The notes under the pieces are model-generated. The model searched no databases. It had not been told where the DNA came from and worked only from the letters and a program-made list of their open reading frames with translations. Shown one piece after another: positions 35,886 to 45,218 of a stretch of DNA of 53,950 nt. This DNA is from Acidobacteriota bacterium (lineage in GTDB: Bacteria > Acidobacteriota > Terriglobia > Terriglobales > SCQP01), in assembly GCA_027315185.1 (NCBI GenBank), contig DAHUYO010000014.1, positions 268 to 54,217 of the forward strand, in the 5' to 3' direction. Every line of letters starts with the position of its first letter. Position 1 is the stretch's first letter. The position numbers and the translations under genes were made by a program.

Positions 35886-36566
35886 TCAAGACCAACCGTC
35901 GCGGGCGGCGAACAAGCCGGCCTGCAAGCGGTCGGTGACGCGCAGTTTGCGATAGACGCGGTTGAGATGCGTTTTGACGGTGGTTTCGGTGATGCCCAAC
36001 TCGGCGGCGATTTCCTTATTGCGTTTGCCCCGGCTCACCGCCTCCAGGACGCCGCGTTCGCGCGCGGTTAAGGCACACCCGGCGCTGGGAGCGCCGGCCG
36101 GGCCGTAGTCCAAGGAATCCAAGGCGGCGGCGGCAAGACGATGATCCGCCCAGAGCTGGCCATCGTGAACCGTGGCAATGGCCTTGAGCAGCGTCTTGAG
36201 CCCGGCGTCCGCGTAAAGATAACCGCGGACGCCGGCGCGCAACAGACGCGCGGCGTGGGGCTGGTCATCGCTCCCCAGCACGATCCACGCCGCCGGGGCC
36301 AACAGGCGGCGCAGGCGAGGAAACCACTGCCAATGGCGGGCGCAGGGGAGCAGTTGCGTTACGACGATATCGGCGCGCCAGGCCGCCGGCAGCTCCGGCT
36401 CGATCTCCTGCGGAGCAGCACAGGCGACGACGGCGAGCGATGGCTCCGACGCCAAGACTCCGCCCAGAATCTGGTTCCATAGGGCGCACTCGAAGCAGAG
36501 CACAAGGCGGATAGGATGCGCCGCGGAAACCGGTTCGCGGCGCGGGCGTGGCGCCGGGGCATTCAT
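35886..36566 (-). CDS. LuxR-family response-regulator-like protein with atypical receiver
   Basis: A 226-residue protein. The C-terminal 60 residues are a LuxR/NarL helix-turn-helix (LTARERGVLEAVSRGKRNKE, then ITETTVKTHLNRVYRKL). The N-terminal ~130 residues follow the receiver pattern but lack its key acidic residues: the acidic pair after strand 1 is replaced (VLCFECALW) and the phospho-acceptor position reads DIVVTQLL instead of DVVLLDL. Phosphorylation by a histidine kinase is therefore unlikely. The ATG at 36566 is chosen by homology; no strong ribosome site. It diverges from the UDP-sugar dehydrogenase gene. Confidence 0.82.
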   Translation of the reverse strand: MNAPAPRPRREPVSAAHPIRLVLCFECALWNQILGGVLASEPSLAVVACAAPQEIEPELPAAWRADIVVTQLLPCARHWQWFPRLRRLLAPAAWIVLGSDDQPHAARLLRAGVRGYLYADAGLKTLLKAIATVHDGQLWADHRLAAAALDSLDYGPAGAPSAGCALTARERGVLEAVSRGKRNKEIAAELGITETTVKTHLNRVYRKLRVTDRLQAGLFAARDGWS

Positions 36567-36588
36567 GCCCGCGGTGAGATGCTTGCCG

Positions 36589-36637
36589 CGGGCGGTTGGG
36601 CCTGCAACTAAGGTAGGAGATGGCCTACAACCGCCCG
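36589..36637. promoter_or_regulatory. Inverted repeat in a divergent promoter region
   Basis: CGGGCGGTTG at 36589-36598 and CAACCGCCCG at 36628-36637 are perfect inverted copies separated by 29 bp. They lie between the divergent LuxR-like and UDP-sugar dehydrogenase genes and might be an operator or a transcript hairpin. Confidence 0.45.
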
Positions 36638-36743
36638 AGCGGCGGGTCCTCCCACCGGAGGATTGCCGGCTCTCGGCCCGGCTCGGATACTGGATGGGAG
36701 AGATGGCTTGCCGCGGCGCGCCGCGGCGGAGGATTCCAGCGCG

Positions 36744-37589
36744 ATGAAGCTCGGACTCGTGGGGTTCGGAGTGGTCGGCCATGCGATAGCCGAAGTGTTC
36801 GGCACGGCGCGGCTGGCGATCTACGACAAGTTCCAGCGGGACTACAACAGCACCGCGCAGCGCGCCGCGATGGATGACCAGGATCTGGTGTTCGTGGCGG
36901 TGCCGACACCCGAGGGCGCCGACGGCGGCGCCGACATCGGCCAGGTCGAGGAGGTGGTTTCCTGGGTGCGGGCGCCGCTCTGCATCAAGTCCACCGTACC
37001 GCCGGGAACGACCGACATGCTGGCGCGGCAATACCACAAGACGATCTGCTTCAGTCCGGAGTTCGTGGGCGAGACGCCTTGGCATCCGTTTAAAACCGCG
37101 GCGACGCCGGGCTTCATCGTGGCCGGCGGCCCGCGCGCGGCGGCGCAACGAATCCTCCAGGCTTACCAGGAGCGCTTGGGTCCGGCGCCCCGGTACTGGC
37201 TAACCAACGCGAAAACGGCGGAAATGGCGAAGTACATGCAGAATTGCTTTTTGGCGACCAAGGTGGCGTTCGCCAATCAATTCTTCGAGCTGGCGCAGGC
37301 GTTGGAGATTGATTTCACCGAGCTGCGCGAGCTTTGGCTACAGGATCCGCGCGTGGGCCGCTCACACACGCTGGTGACGGAGGAGCGGGGCTTTGGCGGG
37401 CGATGCTTGCCGAAGGATCTAGCCGCAATGGTGGCGCTGGGGCGGCAGGTGGGTGGGGCGCCGCTGCTGGAGGCGGTACAGCGGTATAACCGTGCGGTGC
37501 GGGCGCGCGCGGCGCTGGCGGCGGAAGCAGTGGGAACCACGGCGCGGTTGCCGGAGTTGAACGGCGCCAACCCACGGCCGGCGGCGTAG
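36744..37589 (+). CDS. Short UDP-glucose/GDP-mannose dehydrogenase family protein
   Basis: A 281-residue protein with the NAD-binding domain (MKLGLVGFGVVGHAIAEVFG), IKSTVPPGTTDML, FSPEFVGE and the central dimerisation domain. The catalytic cysteine lies in GFGGRCLPKDLAAM. The C-terminal UDP-binding domain of normal enzymes (~420 residues) is absent, a known short subfamily. GGAGG is upstream of the ATG, though a little far. The likely product is a sugar-nucleotide acid for surface polysaccharide, but the substrate is uncertain. Confidence 0.85.
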   Translation: MKLGLVGFGVVGHAIAEVFGTARLAIYDKFQRDYNSTAQRAAMDDQDLVFVAVPTPEGADGGADIGQVEEVVSWVRAPLCIKSTVPPGTTDMLARQYHKTICFSPEFVGETPWHPFKTAATPGFIVAGGPRAAAQRILQAYQERLGPAPRYWLTNAKTAEMAKYMQNCFLATKVAFANQFFELAQALEIDFTELRELWLQDPRVGRSHTLVTEERGFGGRCLPKDLAAMVALGRQVGGAPLLEAVQRYNRAVRARAALAAEAVGTTARLPELNGANPRPAA

Positions 37590-37729
37590 GCGGCGGCGCA
37601 TTATTGACGGGCGCGATCTCCGCGATCATGCGGGCCCAGTGCTGGCCGGCCCAGCGCTGGATTCTGCCTCGCGCGCATGCCGGGGGCCGAGCGGGGAACC
37701 CAGGCGCGCCCCAGGTTTCGCGCGGACGG

Positions 37730-38164
37730 CTAGGACGCGGCGGCCAATTGGCGGCGGGTGACGGGAAGGCAGAGCAAAACGATTTGGGCGGCAACAGCGA
37801 CGTTCAGGCCGCCGGCGAACCAGGTAGACACCAGAGCCAGGATAATGACGCCACGCCAGGCCGCAAGAGTGTTTTGAAATAGGTACACATTGGCCGCGCC
37901 CACCCACGCGATTCCCAGAACCAGCGTCAGCGCCGCCACGGCGACGCCGGGCAGATGCCCGACGGCCAGTCGCGGCGAGAGCCAATGCAGCCAACTCGGG
38001 CCCTTGGTAAAAGCCAGGGCATGGCCCAGGAGCAACCGGTAGGCGGCGACCACAATGAGCCACGTTGCTAAGGCTAGCCCCATGCCAACCGCCCATTTAC
38101 CCGTCCACGGCGGTCCGCCGGCGGCAAGGGGAGGGGTGAGGCAAATGGATTCGGGGGCGGGCAT
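37730..38164 (-). CDS. Hypothetical membrane protein
   Basis: A 144-residue protein with four hydrophobic segments. The first is WAVGMGLALATWLIVVAAY; a later segment is VIILALVSTWFAGGL. I start it at the ATG at 38164 (MPAPESICLTPPLAAGG); a longer TTG start at 38200 is possible. No family is recognised. It lies downstream of pgeF on the same strand, with ~110 bp between. Confidence 0.55.
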   Translation of the reverse strand: MPAPESICLTPPLAAGGPPWTGKWAVGMGLALATWLIVVAAYRLLLGHALAFTKGPSWLHWLSPRLAVGHLPGVAVAALTLVLGIAWVGAANVYLFQNTLAAWRGVIILALVSTWFAGGLNVAVAAQIVLLCLPVTRRQLAAAS

Positions 38165-38276
38165 AGCGCCGAGAAATAAGAAAGGGCGCGGGGAGGTCAA
38201 TCCGCGCCCGGTGGGGACTCTACTGCCCGAATTAAACTCAGATTAAGCCCAAAACGGGCCGATGGCAAGATTTCTT

Positions 38277-39113
38277 TTATTTGCCGAATCGGTTCGAGGC
38301 AGGACACTGCAAGGTTTTGCGGATGCCGATCCAGGCGGCCATCCGACCCGCGGCGGCGCCTTCGCGGCGAAAGGAATAAAACATCCGCGGACGGCAATAA
38401 GTGCAATACGGCAGCACCTGGATTTGGCCTTCGGGGACACCGGCGGCGAGGAGTTGGCGGCGATTGGCCGCGGCGAGGTCCAGGGTGACGGGACGATCGG
38501 GATTCCAACGGGGATCATAGGGATGTCCCGGAGGAGCGCCGGTCATGAACAACATAGGATAACGGCTTTGGACCGGATCCGGCTCGGCGGGCTGAAATAG
38601 CTCCTCGGCATAGTCGAATTGGGCACGGAAGGCTTCGACCACCTCGCCGCCGACGCGGTAGCAGCAAGCGCCGATGCGGGGCCCGATGGCCGCCCGGAGG
38701 GCCGTGGGCTGGACGCCAAACTGGCGGCGCAGCTCGCCCACCGCCTTCTCCACCACGCGCTGCACCGTGCCGCGCCAACCCGCGTGAATGGCGGCGACGA
38801 CCTGGTGTTGCGGGTCGGCGAGCAGCACCGGGACGCAATCGGCGGTGCGGACGGCCAGCAAGCGGCCCGGCGTGGCGGTCATCAGGCCGTCGCCAACGCA
38901 AACGCGGGGCGCTCCGGGCAGCTGGGGGATGCGCCAGATGACCGCGCCATGGACCTGTTCTAGGAACGACCATTGCCAGCGGCCGCCATCCGCAGCGGCG
39001 ATCCTGTGGAGTAACCGACGCTGGGGCGCGGCGCGGCGCATGTCTCCGGCTGCCCGGGTGGTGAAGCCGTGATCCAACCAGGAAAGAGAACGGAGTATTG
39101 GCGCGCGCAACAT
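38277..39113 (-). CDS. pgeF: Peptidoglycan editing factor PgeF (multicopper-like laccase-domain protein)
   Basis: A 278-residue YfiH/PgeF-family protein. Recognisable motifs are FLEQVHGAVIWR, RTADCVPVLLADP, IHAGWRGTVQRVVEKAV, AIGPRIGACCYRVG and YCRPRMFYSFRREG, including the His/Cys metal-ligand residues. In E. coli the homologue helps keep wrong muropeptides out of peptidoglycan; older annotations call it polyphenol oxidase. The ATG at 39113 opens the conserved protein; an upstream start would add ~15 poorly conserved residues. It lies downstream of argD on the same strand. Confidence 0.9.
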   Translation of the reverse strand: MLRAPILRSLSWLDHGFTTRAAGDMRRAAPQRRLLHRIAAADGGRWQWSFLEQVHGAVIWRIPQLPGAPRVCVGDGLMTATPGRLLAVRTADCVPVLLADPQHQVVAAIHAGWRGTVQRVVEKAVGELRRQFGVQPTALRAAIGPRIGACCYRVGGEVVEAFRAQFDYAEELFQPAEPDPVQSRYPMLFMTGAPPGHPYDPRWNPDRPVTLDLAAANRRQLLAAGVPEGQIQVLPYCTYCRPRMFYSFRREGAAAGRMAAWIGIRKTLQCPASNRFGK

Positions 39114-39261
39114 CGCTGGGACTCGCTGCCTTCCGGGGTCAGCCGCAAGGCCGGGCAACCCTGGACCGAGGGGCGAATCTAAGTGTAGCGAATCGCCTCT
39201 GTCGCTACTGTATGCGTTGGAGGGGTGGCGCAGGTTTGGCCCCCCTCATTTTTTTGTGTTC

Positions 39262-40473
39262 TCAGGCCCGAACAGCGCGATTAGCGGCCCGAAACGCCCG
39301 CGCCAGTAGGCGGAGAGCCTTTTGCACCAGTGCCGGCGTGACGGTATAGGGGGGCAGGAGACGAATGACCGTGTCGTGCGTGGCATTGGCCAAGAGGCCC
39401 AACTCCCGGGCGGCATCCACAATGGGCTTGGCCGGGCGATCCAGTTCAATGCCCCACATCAGGCCGCGGCCGCGGACGACTTGAATCGCCTTCTGTTTGC
39501 GCTTCAGGGCCTCCAAACCGGACCGGAGTTCTTCTCCCCGGTCGGCGACGTTGGCCAGCAGGTTGTCTTCCTCCCAAATGTCCAAGAACTCCAAGGCCAC
39601 GCGGCAGACCAGCGGCCCGCCGCCAAACGTGGTCCCGTGCATGCCCGGAGTGAAACCGGCGGCGGCGGCGCCACGAGCCAGAATGACACCCAAGGGCAGT
39701 CCGCAGGCGATGGGTTTGGCCGTAACCACAATGTCGGGAACGACATCGGTCCATTGGAACGCGAAGGGACGGCCGGTGCGGCCCAGGCCGCACTGAATCT
39801 CATCCAGAATCAGCGCCGCCTGGTGCTGCCGCGCCAACCCGGCCGCGGCGGTCAGAAACGCCGCCTCCAGCGGCACCACGCCGCCTTCGCCTTGAATCGG
39901 CTCCAGCAATATGGCGGCGGTCTGGGGGCCGACCGCCGCGGCCAGCGCGGCGTGGTCATTGGCGGGGACAAAACGCACGCCCGGTAGGGCGGGTTCATAG
40001 GGCAGGCGGTATTTGGGCTGGCCGGTGACGGAAAGGGCGCCGAAGGTGCGGCCATGAAAGGAGTTATCCAGCGCCACGATCTCGACTTTGTCCGCCGCCA
40101 GCGCCCGCCCATGCAGGCGGGCTAGCTTGAGCGCACCTTCCAGCGCTTCGGTGCCGCTATTGGTGAAGAACGCGCGTTCCATCCCGGCCAGCGCCGCCAG
40201 CCGCTGCGCCAGCGGGGCTTGGTAGGCGTGGTAATAGAGGTTGGAGCAATGGATAAGGCGGGCGGATTGCTGGCGGATGACGCGGGAAATGCGGGGATGG
40301 TTGTAGCCCAAGGCGTTGACGCCGATGCCGGTCAAGAAATCCAGGTAGCGGCGGCCATCGGCGGCGAAAACATACGGCCCTTTGCCGCGCTCCAGCAACA
40401 GGGGAATGCGGGCATACGTCGGCAGCAGGGATTGCGCTTCCGCGGATTGAATGTCGGCCAGAGTAGGGTTCAC
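39262..40473 (-). CDS. argD: Acetylornithine/ornithine-type aminotransferase
   Basis: A 403-residue class III PLP aminotransferase. Motifs include LDFLTGIGVNALGYNHP, FFTNSGTEALEGALKLAR, NSFHGRTFGALSVTGQ, ILLEPIQGEGGV, LILDEIQCGLGRTG and the PLP lysine in VVTAKPIACGLPLG. This fits acetylornithine aminotransferase of arginine synthesis; ornithine or succinylornithine transaminases are close alternatives. Length is typical. It is not next to other arginine genes. Confidence 0.9.
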   Translation of the reverse strand: MNPTLADIQSAEAQSLLPTYARIPLLLERGKGPYVFAADGRRYLDFLTGIGVNALGYNHPRISRVIRQQSARLIHCSNLYYHAYQAPLAQRLAALAGMERAFFTNSGTEALEGALKLARLHGRALAADKVEIVALDNSFHGRTFGALSVTGQPKYRLPYEPALPGVRFVPANDHAALAAAVGPQTAAILLEPIQGEGGVVPLEAAFLTAAAGLARQHQAALILDEIQCGLGRTGRPFAFQWTDVVPDIVVTAKPIACGLPLGVILARGAAAAGFTPGMHGTTFGGGPLVCRVALEFLDIWEEDNLLANVADRGEELRSGLEALKRKQKAIQVVRGRGLMWGIELDRPAKPIVDAARELGLLANATHDTVIRLLPPYTVTPALVQKALRLLARAFRAANRAVRA

Positions 40474-40667
40474 TTCGCCAGTGTACGCGGAACACGGGCG
40501 GAGGGGCGCGCGGCGCGGTTTCGCTTGCGCGGCGCTGTGGGGCCGGGCCGCTTCGTTTCAGCTGGCGAGCCGCGGCATTCTTCCGCGCGCCGTTGGGCGC
40601 GAGGGCAGTCTTGCGGCCTTCCCGCACCGGCGCTGCCCCCGGGGCAAAGACGCTCGCGCGAGGCGAG

Positions 40668-41672
40668 CTAGTAACCGCGCTGTTTGTTGACTTCGCCCAG
40701 CAAGGGCTGGCCGGCGGACAGGCGGCGCAGGTTGGCGGCGATAAGAGCGACTTGCCGCGGCCACATGGCGGCAGTGGCGGAGCCGAGATGGGGAACGATA
40801 AGGGCTTGGGGCAGGTCCCAGAGCGGGGAATCCGGCGGCAGCGGCTCCTGGGCGAAGACGTCCAACGCCGCCGCCCGCAACCGCCCGGCGGCCAGCGCCG
40901 CGGCTAGCGCTGGTTGATCCAGCAGCGCCCCCCGGCCAACATTGATGACGCAGGCTTGCGGCGGCAACAATGCAAGCCGGTGGGCATCCAGCAGCGCCTG
41001 CGATTGCGGCGTCACGGGTAGGGCCAAGACGACATAATCGGCGCGCGGCAGCAAGTCATCCAAGGCGGCCGGGGCATGCACCTCGTCCGCGGCGCCGGCG
41101 CCCTGCTCGGGATGGGCACGGACGGCCAAAACGGTCATGCCCAAAGCCTTGAGCAGGCGCGCCAACTCGCCGCCGATCGCGCCCAAGCCGATGAGTACCG
41201 CGGTCGAGCCGCGCAACTGGCGGGGCTGCAACGGGCCGCGCCAAATGTCTTCCTGGGCCCAGTGATGGCGGGCCTGCGCCCGCACCGCCTCCGGCAAGCC
41301 GCGGGCGATGGCCAACATCATGGCCAAGGCATGTTCGGCGACCGGGCCGCCATGAATGTCGCGGCCATTGGTGACGCGCACCGGGCCGGCGACCAATCCC
41401 GGGGTCAAAAGATGATGCACGGCGGCGGCGGGCGAATGCACCCAGATCAGGTGCTCGGCGTGCCGCAGGGCGCCGGACGGGAGCGGTCCAGCAATCAGCA
41501 CACGGGCGCGGGGCAGGGTGGCCAGCAGGTCCGCTTCCGAAGCGGGAACCACAAACTCCGTCTCGGGAAATTCGCGGCGCAACTCCGCCGTCGCTTCCTG
41601 GGGCCAATTCCACAGGGCAAAGCGGTTATGCACCCATATGACGACGGGGCTGAGAATAGGCAACGCGTCCAT
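40668..41672 (-). CDS. D-2-hydroxyacid dehydrogenase family protein
   Basis: A 334-residue NAD-dependent dehydrogenase of the D-2-hydroxyacid group. Motifs: GGPVAEHALAMMLAIARGLP, the Rossmann VLIGLGAIGGELARLLKAL, INVGRGALLDQPAL (catalytic Arg), DVFAQEPLPPDSPLW (Glu) and LIVPHLGSATAAMW (His). Possible substrates are glyoxylate, hydroxypyruvate, phosphoglycerate or keto acids; none can be fixed. It is separated from argD by 194 bp. Confidence 0.88.
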   Translation of the reverse strand: MDALPILSPVVIWVHNRFALWNWPQEATAELRREFPETEFVVPASEADLLATLPRARVLIAGPLPSGALRHAEHLIWVHSPAAAVHHLLTPGLVAGPVRVTNGRDIHGGPVAEHALAMMLAIARGLPEAVRAQARHHWAQEDIWRGPLQPRQLRGSTAVLIGLGAIGGELARLLKALGMTVLAVRAHPEQGAGAADEVHAPAALDDLLPRADYVVLALPVTPQSQALLDAHRLALLPPQACVINVGRGALLDQPALAAALAAGRLRAAALDVFAQEPLPPDSPLWDLPQALIVPHLGSATAAMWPRQVALIAANLRRLSAGQPLLGEVNKQRGY

Positions 41673-41727
41673 GCAACCAGGCTAGCAGCGCCACGGCCAC
41701 GACGGCGGCAAAGCCAGGCAGCATTTA

Positions 41728-41772
41728 GGCGCGCGCCCCAGGCCCGCCCGCGGCGGCGGGGCGCCCCGCATC
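41728..41772 (+). repeat. Dispersed palindromic repeat, family 1, copy 5
   Basis: Reads GGCGCGCGCCCCAGGCCCGC then CCGCGGCGGCGGGG and CGCCCCGCAT. It is diverged but has the same order of blocks as the other copies. Confidence 0.6.
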
Positions 41773-41975
41773 CCTTAGGGTGGTTTCGGGCCCCGCTGGC
41801 GCGCCCGGTGGGTCCGGGACCCCGCCGGCCCGGCCCGGCGGTCGCTTGGCGTGGGGCGTTGCCCGGCTTTCGCACTTCTCTGGGGGACCGCGCAGCGTCC
41901 TTTGCCGCGGGCGGGCCGAAGCATCCCTCTGCGCGCCGCGGCGCTCGGGGAGTTCCGCAGTCATTCCACGCCTGC

Positions 41976-42013
41976 TTTGCCCCCTGCCCAAAGGCGCGGC
42001 CCCCGCGAGCGGA
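41976..42013 (+). repeat. Dispersed repeat, family 2, copy 1
   Basis: Contains CTTTGCCCCCTGCCCAAAGG followed by CGCGGCCCCCGCGA. The same blocks recur at 45408-45441. The first block folds as a short hairpin (TTTGCCC/GGGCAAA-like). Confidence 0.6.
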
Positions 42014-42152
42014 GCGCAACCCTACGGAGGTTATCTGCAACACTTTGCGCGTCGGCGCACGGCGCGGCAGCTAGGCCTTTGCTTTTCAACGTGCGAACAA
42101 TGGAATTAAAATTGCTTACTCTCTTATTGTTGGCCCCCTCGGAAGGACCGCG

Positions 42153-42896
42153 ATGAGACTCTTAGCATGCAAGCAAGGAATGTGGGTGATGGCTGTGGCG
42201 TTGAGCGTGGGCTTGGCCGCCAATGCCTGGGCAGGCACCATCAACATCGGCACGGGCGCAGGAACCAGCAATGCCACCGGACTGAACCAGCCGCTGGACC
42301 CGGTGCTGCTAGGTAGCGGAAGCAACATCAGCATTTACCTCCAAGGCTCGGCCACGGCGTCCAGCTACATCACCCTGGCGCTGATTCAGCCCAATGGTGA
42401 TAGCTACAACCCGCTAGGCGCCGCGACGCTCTACCAGAACTACGGCAGCGGGAGCCAGACCGGTCCGACCACGCTGGCCGGCATCGGCCCGGGCACGACA
42501 CAGGCCGCCCAGGTGAACAGCACGAATGCGTTCCTGGCTGACGTGATCAGCGGCTTCAACAGTTCCAACAACCTGACCAATTTTCAGGATTTCGAAACCT
42601 ACGAAGCGGGCCTCGGAATGACGGTGAACAGCTTCCAGGTGACCACGTTTCTGATCGCGACCGGCGCGCTTTCGGGCGCCGATAATCCGCTCGTCAACAT
42701 CATGATTCCCGGCGGCGAGCCGACGGGCAGCATCTTCGCGGCGTTGACCGATACCGGTGATTCGACCGTGTGGACCAACGATGGCGGCGTCAATGGTACG
42801 GTGTCGGCGCCGGAGCCGGCGACTTGGCTGCTGCTGGCCACGGGGCTCGGGCTGCTGGGGCTGGCGCTGCGGCGGCGGCCGGTGACTGCGGCGTAG
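42153..42896 (+). CDS. PEP-CTERM sorting-domain protein
   Basis: A 247-residue exported protein with a signal peptide (residues ~1-27, VALSVGLAANAWAG), a Ser/Thr/Asn-rich body unlike the GC-biased neighbours in composition, and a C-terminal PEP-CTERM signal: APEPATWLLLATGLGLLGLA then RRR. GGAAGGA precedes the ATG. The family depends on an exosortase. The body resembles no enzyme I recognise; surface display is likely. A strong hairpin follows its stop. Confidence 0.88.
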   Translation: MRLLACKQGMWVMAVALSVGLAANAWAGTINIGTGAGTSNATGLNQPLDPVLLGSGSNISIYLQGSATASSYITLALIQPNGDSYNPLGAATLYQNYGSGSQTGPTTLAGIGPGTTQAAQVNSTNAFLADVISGFNSSNNLTNFQDFETYEAGLGMTVNSFQVTTFLIATGALSGADNPLVNIMIPGGEPTGSIFAALTDTGDSTVWTNDGGVNGTVSAPEPATWLLLATGLGLLGLALRRRPVTAA

Positions 42897-42939
42897 TCCG
42901 GCGCATCGCCTTCGGCCCCCGTTCGGGGGAATTGTTCTG

Positions 42940-42974
42940 GAGCCGGGTCTCTGTTGTGATTAGAGGCCCGGCTC
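42940..42974 (+). terminator. Strong hairpin between the PEP-CTERM gene and comM
   Basis: GAGCCGGGTCTCT (42940-42952) pairs with AGAGGCCCGGCTC (42962-42974), a 13-bp stem with one G-T pair and a 9-nt loop. It ends directly at the ATG of comM. There is no long U-tract, so it may be a terminator for the upstream gene or a translation-control element of comM. Confidence 0.55.
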
Positions 42975-44567
42975 ATGCTATTTCGGACGCTTAGCGCTTC
43001 GGTGACGGGCATTGATTCGACCCTGGTGGAGGTCGAGGTGGACACCTCGCCGACCTCCCGGGAGGAGCCGATGTTCGCCACGGTGGGGCTGCCGGATACG
43101 GCGGTGCGGGAAAGCCGGGAGCGGTTGCGCGCGGCGATACGCAATTGCGGCTTCGACGCCCCCAACGCCAATGTGCTGATCAATCTGGCGCCGGCGGACG
43201 TGCGCAAGGAGGGCTCGGCCTTTGACCTGCCCATGGCCATGGCCCTGCTGGGCGCCTGGGGGGCGCTGGCGCGGCCGCGGGCGGGCAACGGCGGCAAGGG
43301 CCGTGCGGGGGCCGACGGCACGGCGCTGGGCATCGCCGATTATTTGTTCATCGGCGAATTGGCCTTGGATGGTTCGGTGCGCCCGGTGCGAGGGGCGCTG
43401 CCGATCGCGGTGCTGGCGAAGGAGCTGCGAATTCCCCACTTGGTCGTTCCGCGGGACAATGCCGACGAAGCGGCTGTCGTCAGCGGCGTGCAGGTCCATG
43501 CGGCGCGGAATCTGCCGGAAGTGTTGCAGTGGGTCAACGGCGCAACGGCGCCGCTGGCGGTGCGCGTGGACACCGCAGCCCGGCTGGCCAGCGGCGCGGA
43601 ATATCCGGAGGATTTTCTCGAAGTCAAAGGCCAGGCCACGGCCAAGCGGGCGATCGAAGTCGCCTGCGCCGGCGGGCACAATATTTTGATGATCGGCCCA
43701 CCGGGCTCGGGCAAGACCATGCTGGCGCGGCGCATGCCCGGGGTGCTGCCGCCGCTCACCTTCGACGAAGCGCTGGAGGCGACCAAAATTCACAGCGTCG
43801 CCGGGATGTTGGCGGGGGGCGGGTTGCTGGCGCACCGGCCGTTTCGCGCGCCGCACCACACCATCTCCGATGCCGGGCTGATCGGCGGCGGCAACCCGCC
43901 CAGAGCGGGAGAAGTGAGCCTGGCTCACCGCGGCATCTTGTTCTTGGATGAGCTGCCGGAGTTCCAGCGCAACGCCCTGGAAGCGATGCGCCAGCCGCTG
44001 GAAGATGGCCGCGTGAATATCGTCCGCGCCTCCAGCGCCGTAACGTTCCCGGCAAGGTTCATGCTGGCGGCGGCGATGAACCCGTGCCCGTGCGGCTACT
44101 TCAACGACCCGACGCGGGAGTGTCACTGCACGCCGCCCCAGATCCAGCGCTACGTCACGCGCATCTCCGGCCCGCTGCTGGACCGCATTGACATTCATGT
44201 GGACGTGCCGGCGGTGAAATACCAGGAGCTGCGCGCCGCCACGCCGGCGGAGGGCTCCGCGGCCATTCGCCGCCGCGTCGTCGCCGCGCGCGAGCGCCAA
44301 CTGGAGCGCTTCCGTTTGGAGCGAGGCATATTCGCCAATGCGCAAATGTCTGCAAGGCAAGTCGCGGACATTTGCGACCTTTCCACGGCTTGTGGCCGGC
44401 TGCTGGAGACAGCGATGGAGCGCATGGGGCTGAGCGCCCGCGCCCATGACCGCATTTTGAAGGTGGCGCGGACGATCGCCGACCTCGCGGAATGCGACGA
44501 AATCGCCGCGGAACATATTTCCGAGGCCATCCAATACCGAACGCTGGACCGCACCTATTGGGCGTAG
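42975..44567 (+). CDS. comM: YifB/ComM family Mg-chelatase-like AAA ATPase
   Basis: A 530-residue ComM-type helicase, which in other bacteria promotes branch migration in natural transformation. The N-terminal Lon-like part reads [15 protein letters not shown] and [14 protein letters not shown]. The AAA core has Walker [17 protein letters not shown], Walker [13 protein letters not shown], and the zinc-type cluster region [18 protein letters not shown]. The C-terminus is the Mg-chelatase C domain ([20 protein letters not shown]). The ATG at 42975 abuts a strong hairpin, and no ribosome site is free upstream, so initiation may be unusual. Confidence 0.93.
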   Translation: MLFRTLSASVTGIDSTLVEVEVDTSPTSREEPMFATVGLPDTAVRESRERLRAAIRNCGFDAPNANVLINLAPADVRKEGSAFDLPMAMALLGAWGALARPRAGNGGKGRAGADGTALGIADYLFIGELALDGSVRPVRGALPIAVLAKELRIPHLVVPRDNADEAAVVSGVQVHAARNLPEVLQWVNGATAPLAVRVDTAARLASGAEYPEDFLEVKGQATAKRAIEVACAGGHNILMIGPPGSGKTMLARRMPGVLPPLTFDEALEATKIHSVAGMLAGGGLLAHRPFRAPHHTISDAGLIGGGNPPRAGEVSLAHRGILFLDELPEFQRNALEAMRQPLEDGRVNIVRASSAVTFPARFMLAAAMNPCPCGYFNDPTRECHCTPPQIQRYVTRISGPLLDRIDIHVDVPAVKYQELRAATPAEGSAAIRRRVVAARERQLERFRLERGIFANAQMSARQVADICDLSTACGRLLETAMERMGLSARAHDRILKVARTIADLAECDEIAAEHISEAIQYRTLDRTYWA

Positions 44568-44687
44568 GGAGCCTTGCGGTCAGCGTCATCTATTTGTCAT
44601 AATCCTGCCGTAAGCGATCACACGGTTTTGCCCCTTTCTCGGGCGGGAGCGTAGCGTAGCGACGTTCCAGAAACAGGTGGATTCCTG

Positions 44688-45218
44688 ATGAGCGCATGGA
44701 TGTTCCGGGTCGGGGATAAGGTGGTTTATCCCAATCACGGCGTCGGCGTGATCGAGCAGATCAGCAGCCGCAATATGGGCGCCAACATGCAGCAGTTTTA
44801 CCTGCTGAAAATCGAAGCCAGCAATTTACGGGTGATGGTGCCGTTGGATAACGTGGACTGCGTCGGCATGCGGCCGGTGGCCAAGCCGGGAGATGTAGCC
44901 CACATCCTGCACTATCTGCAAGGCGGCGAGTGCCATTCGCCCTCGGATTGGAAGGGCCGGTTTAAGGAAAACTCGGAAAAAATGCGCACCGGCGCGATGT
45001 TGCAGGTGGCCGAAGTGCTGAAGAGCCTGCTGCAACTGCACCATGTCAAGCCGCTTTCATTCCGGGAAAAGAAGATGCTGGACCGCGCCGTCGCGCTGCT
45101 GATTGATGAGATGGCGACGGTTCAGGGCATTGGCGTGGAGGATGCGATGCTCCTGTTGCGGCGGCATTTGGACCGGGCGCACCTGGACCTCCCGAACGCC
45201 GATACCGCGGACGCCTGA
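44688..45218 (+). CDS. CarD-family transcriptional regulator
   Basis: A 176-residue CarD/CdnL-type protein that binds the RNA polymerase beta subunit and stabilises open promoter complexes. The N-terminal RID domain reads FRVGDKVVYPNHGVGVIEQI and VMVPLDNVDCVGMRPV; the helical C-terminal domain has SDWKGRFKENSEKMRTG and LSFREKKMLDRAVALL. AGGTGG lies before the ATG. It follows comM by 120 bp. Such proteins are usual in Acidobacteriota and are often essential. Confidence 0.92.
   Translation: MSAWMFRVGDKVVYPNHGVGVIEQISSRNMGANMQQFYLLKIEASNLRVMVPLDNVDCVGMRPVAKPGDVAHILHYLQGGECHSPSDWKGRFKENSEKMRTGAMLQVAEVLKSLLQLHHVKPLSFREKKMLDRAVALLIDEMATVQGIGVEDAMLLLRRHLDRAHLDLPNADTADA

Larger units (their letters stand above)
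41673..42152. other. Intergenic region rich in dispersed repeats
   Basis: A 480-bp spacer without a supportable gene. It holds copy 5 of repeat family 1 and a copy of family 2, then an AT-richer stretch (42095-42130) just before the PEP-CTERM gene that probably contains its promoter. Confidence 0.5.

Noticed and set aside
38201-38276. GCCCGTTTTGGGC as a terminator after pgeF
   Set aside because: Only a 4-bp stem; too weak to report.
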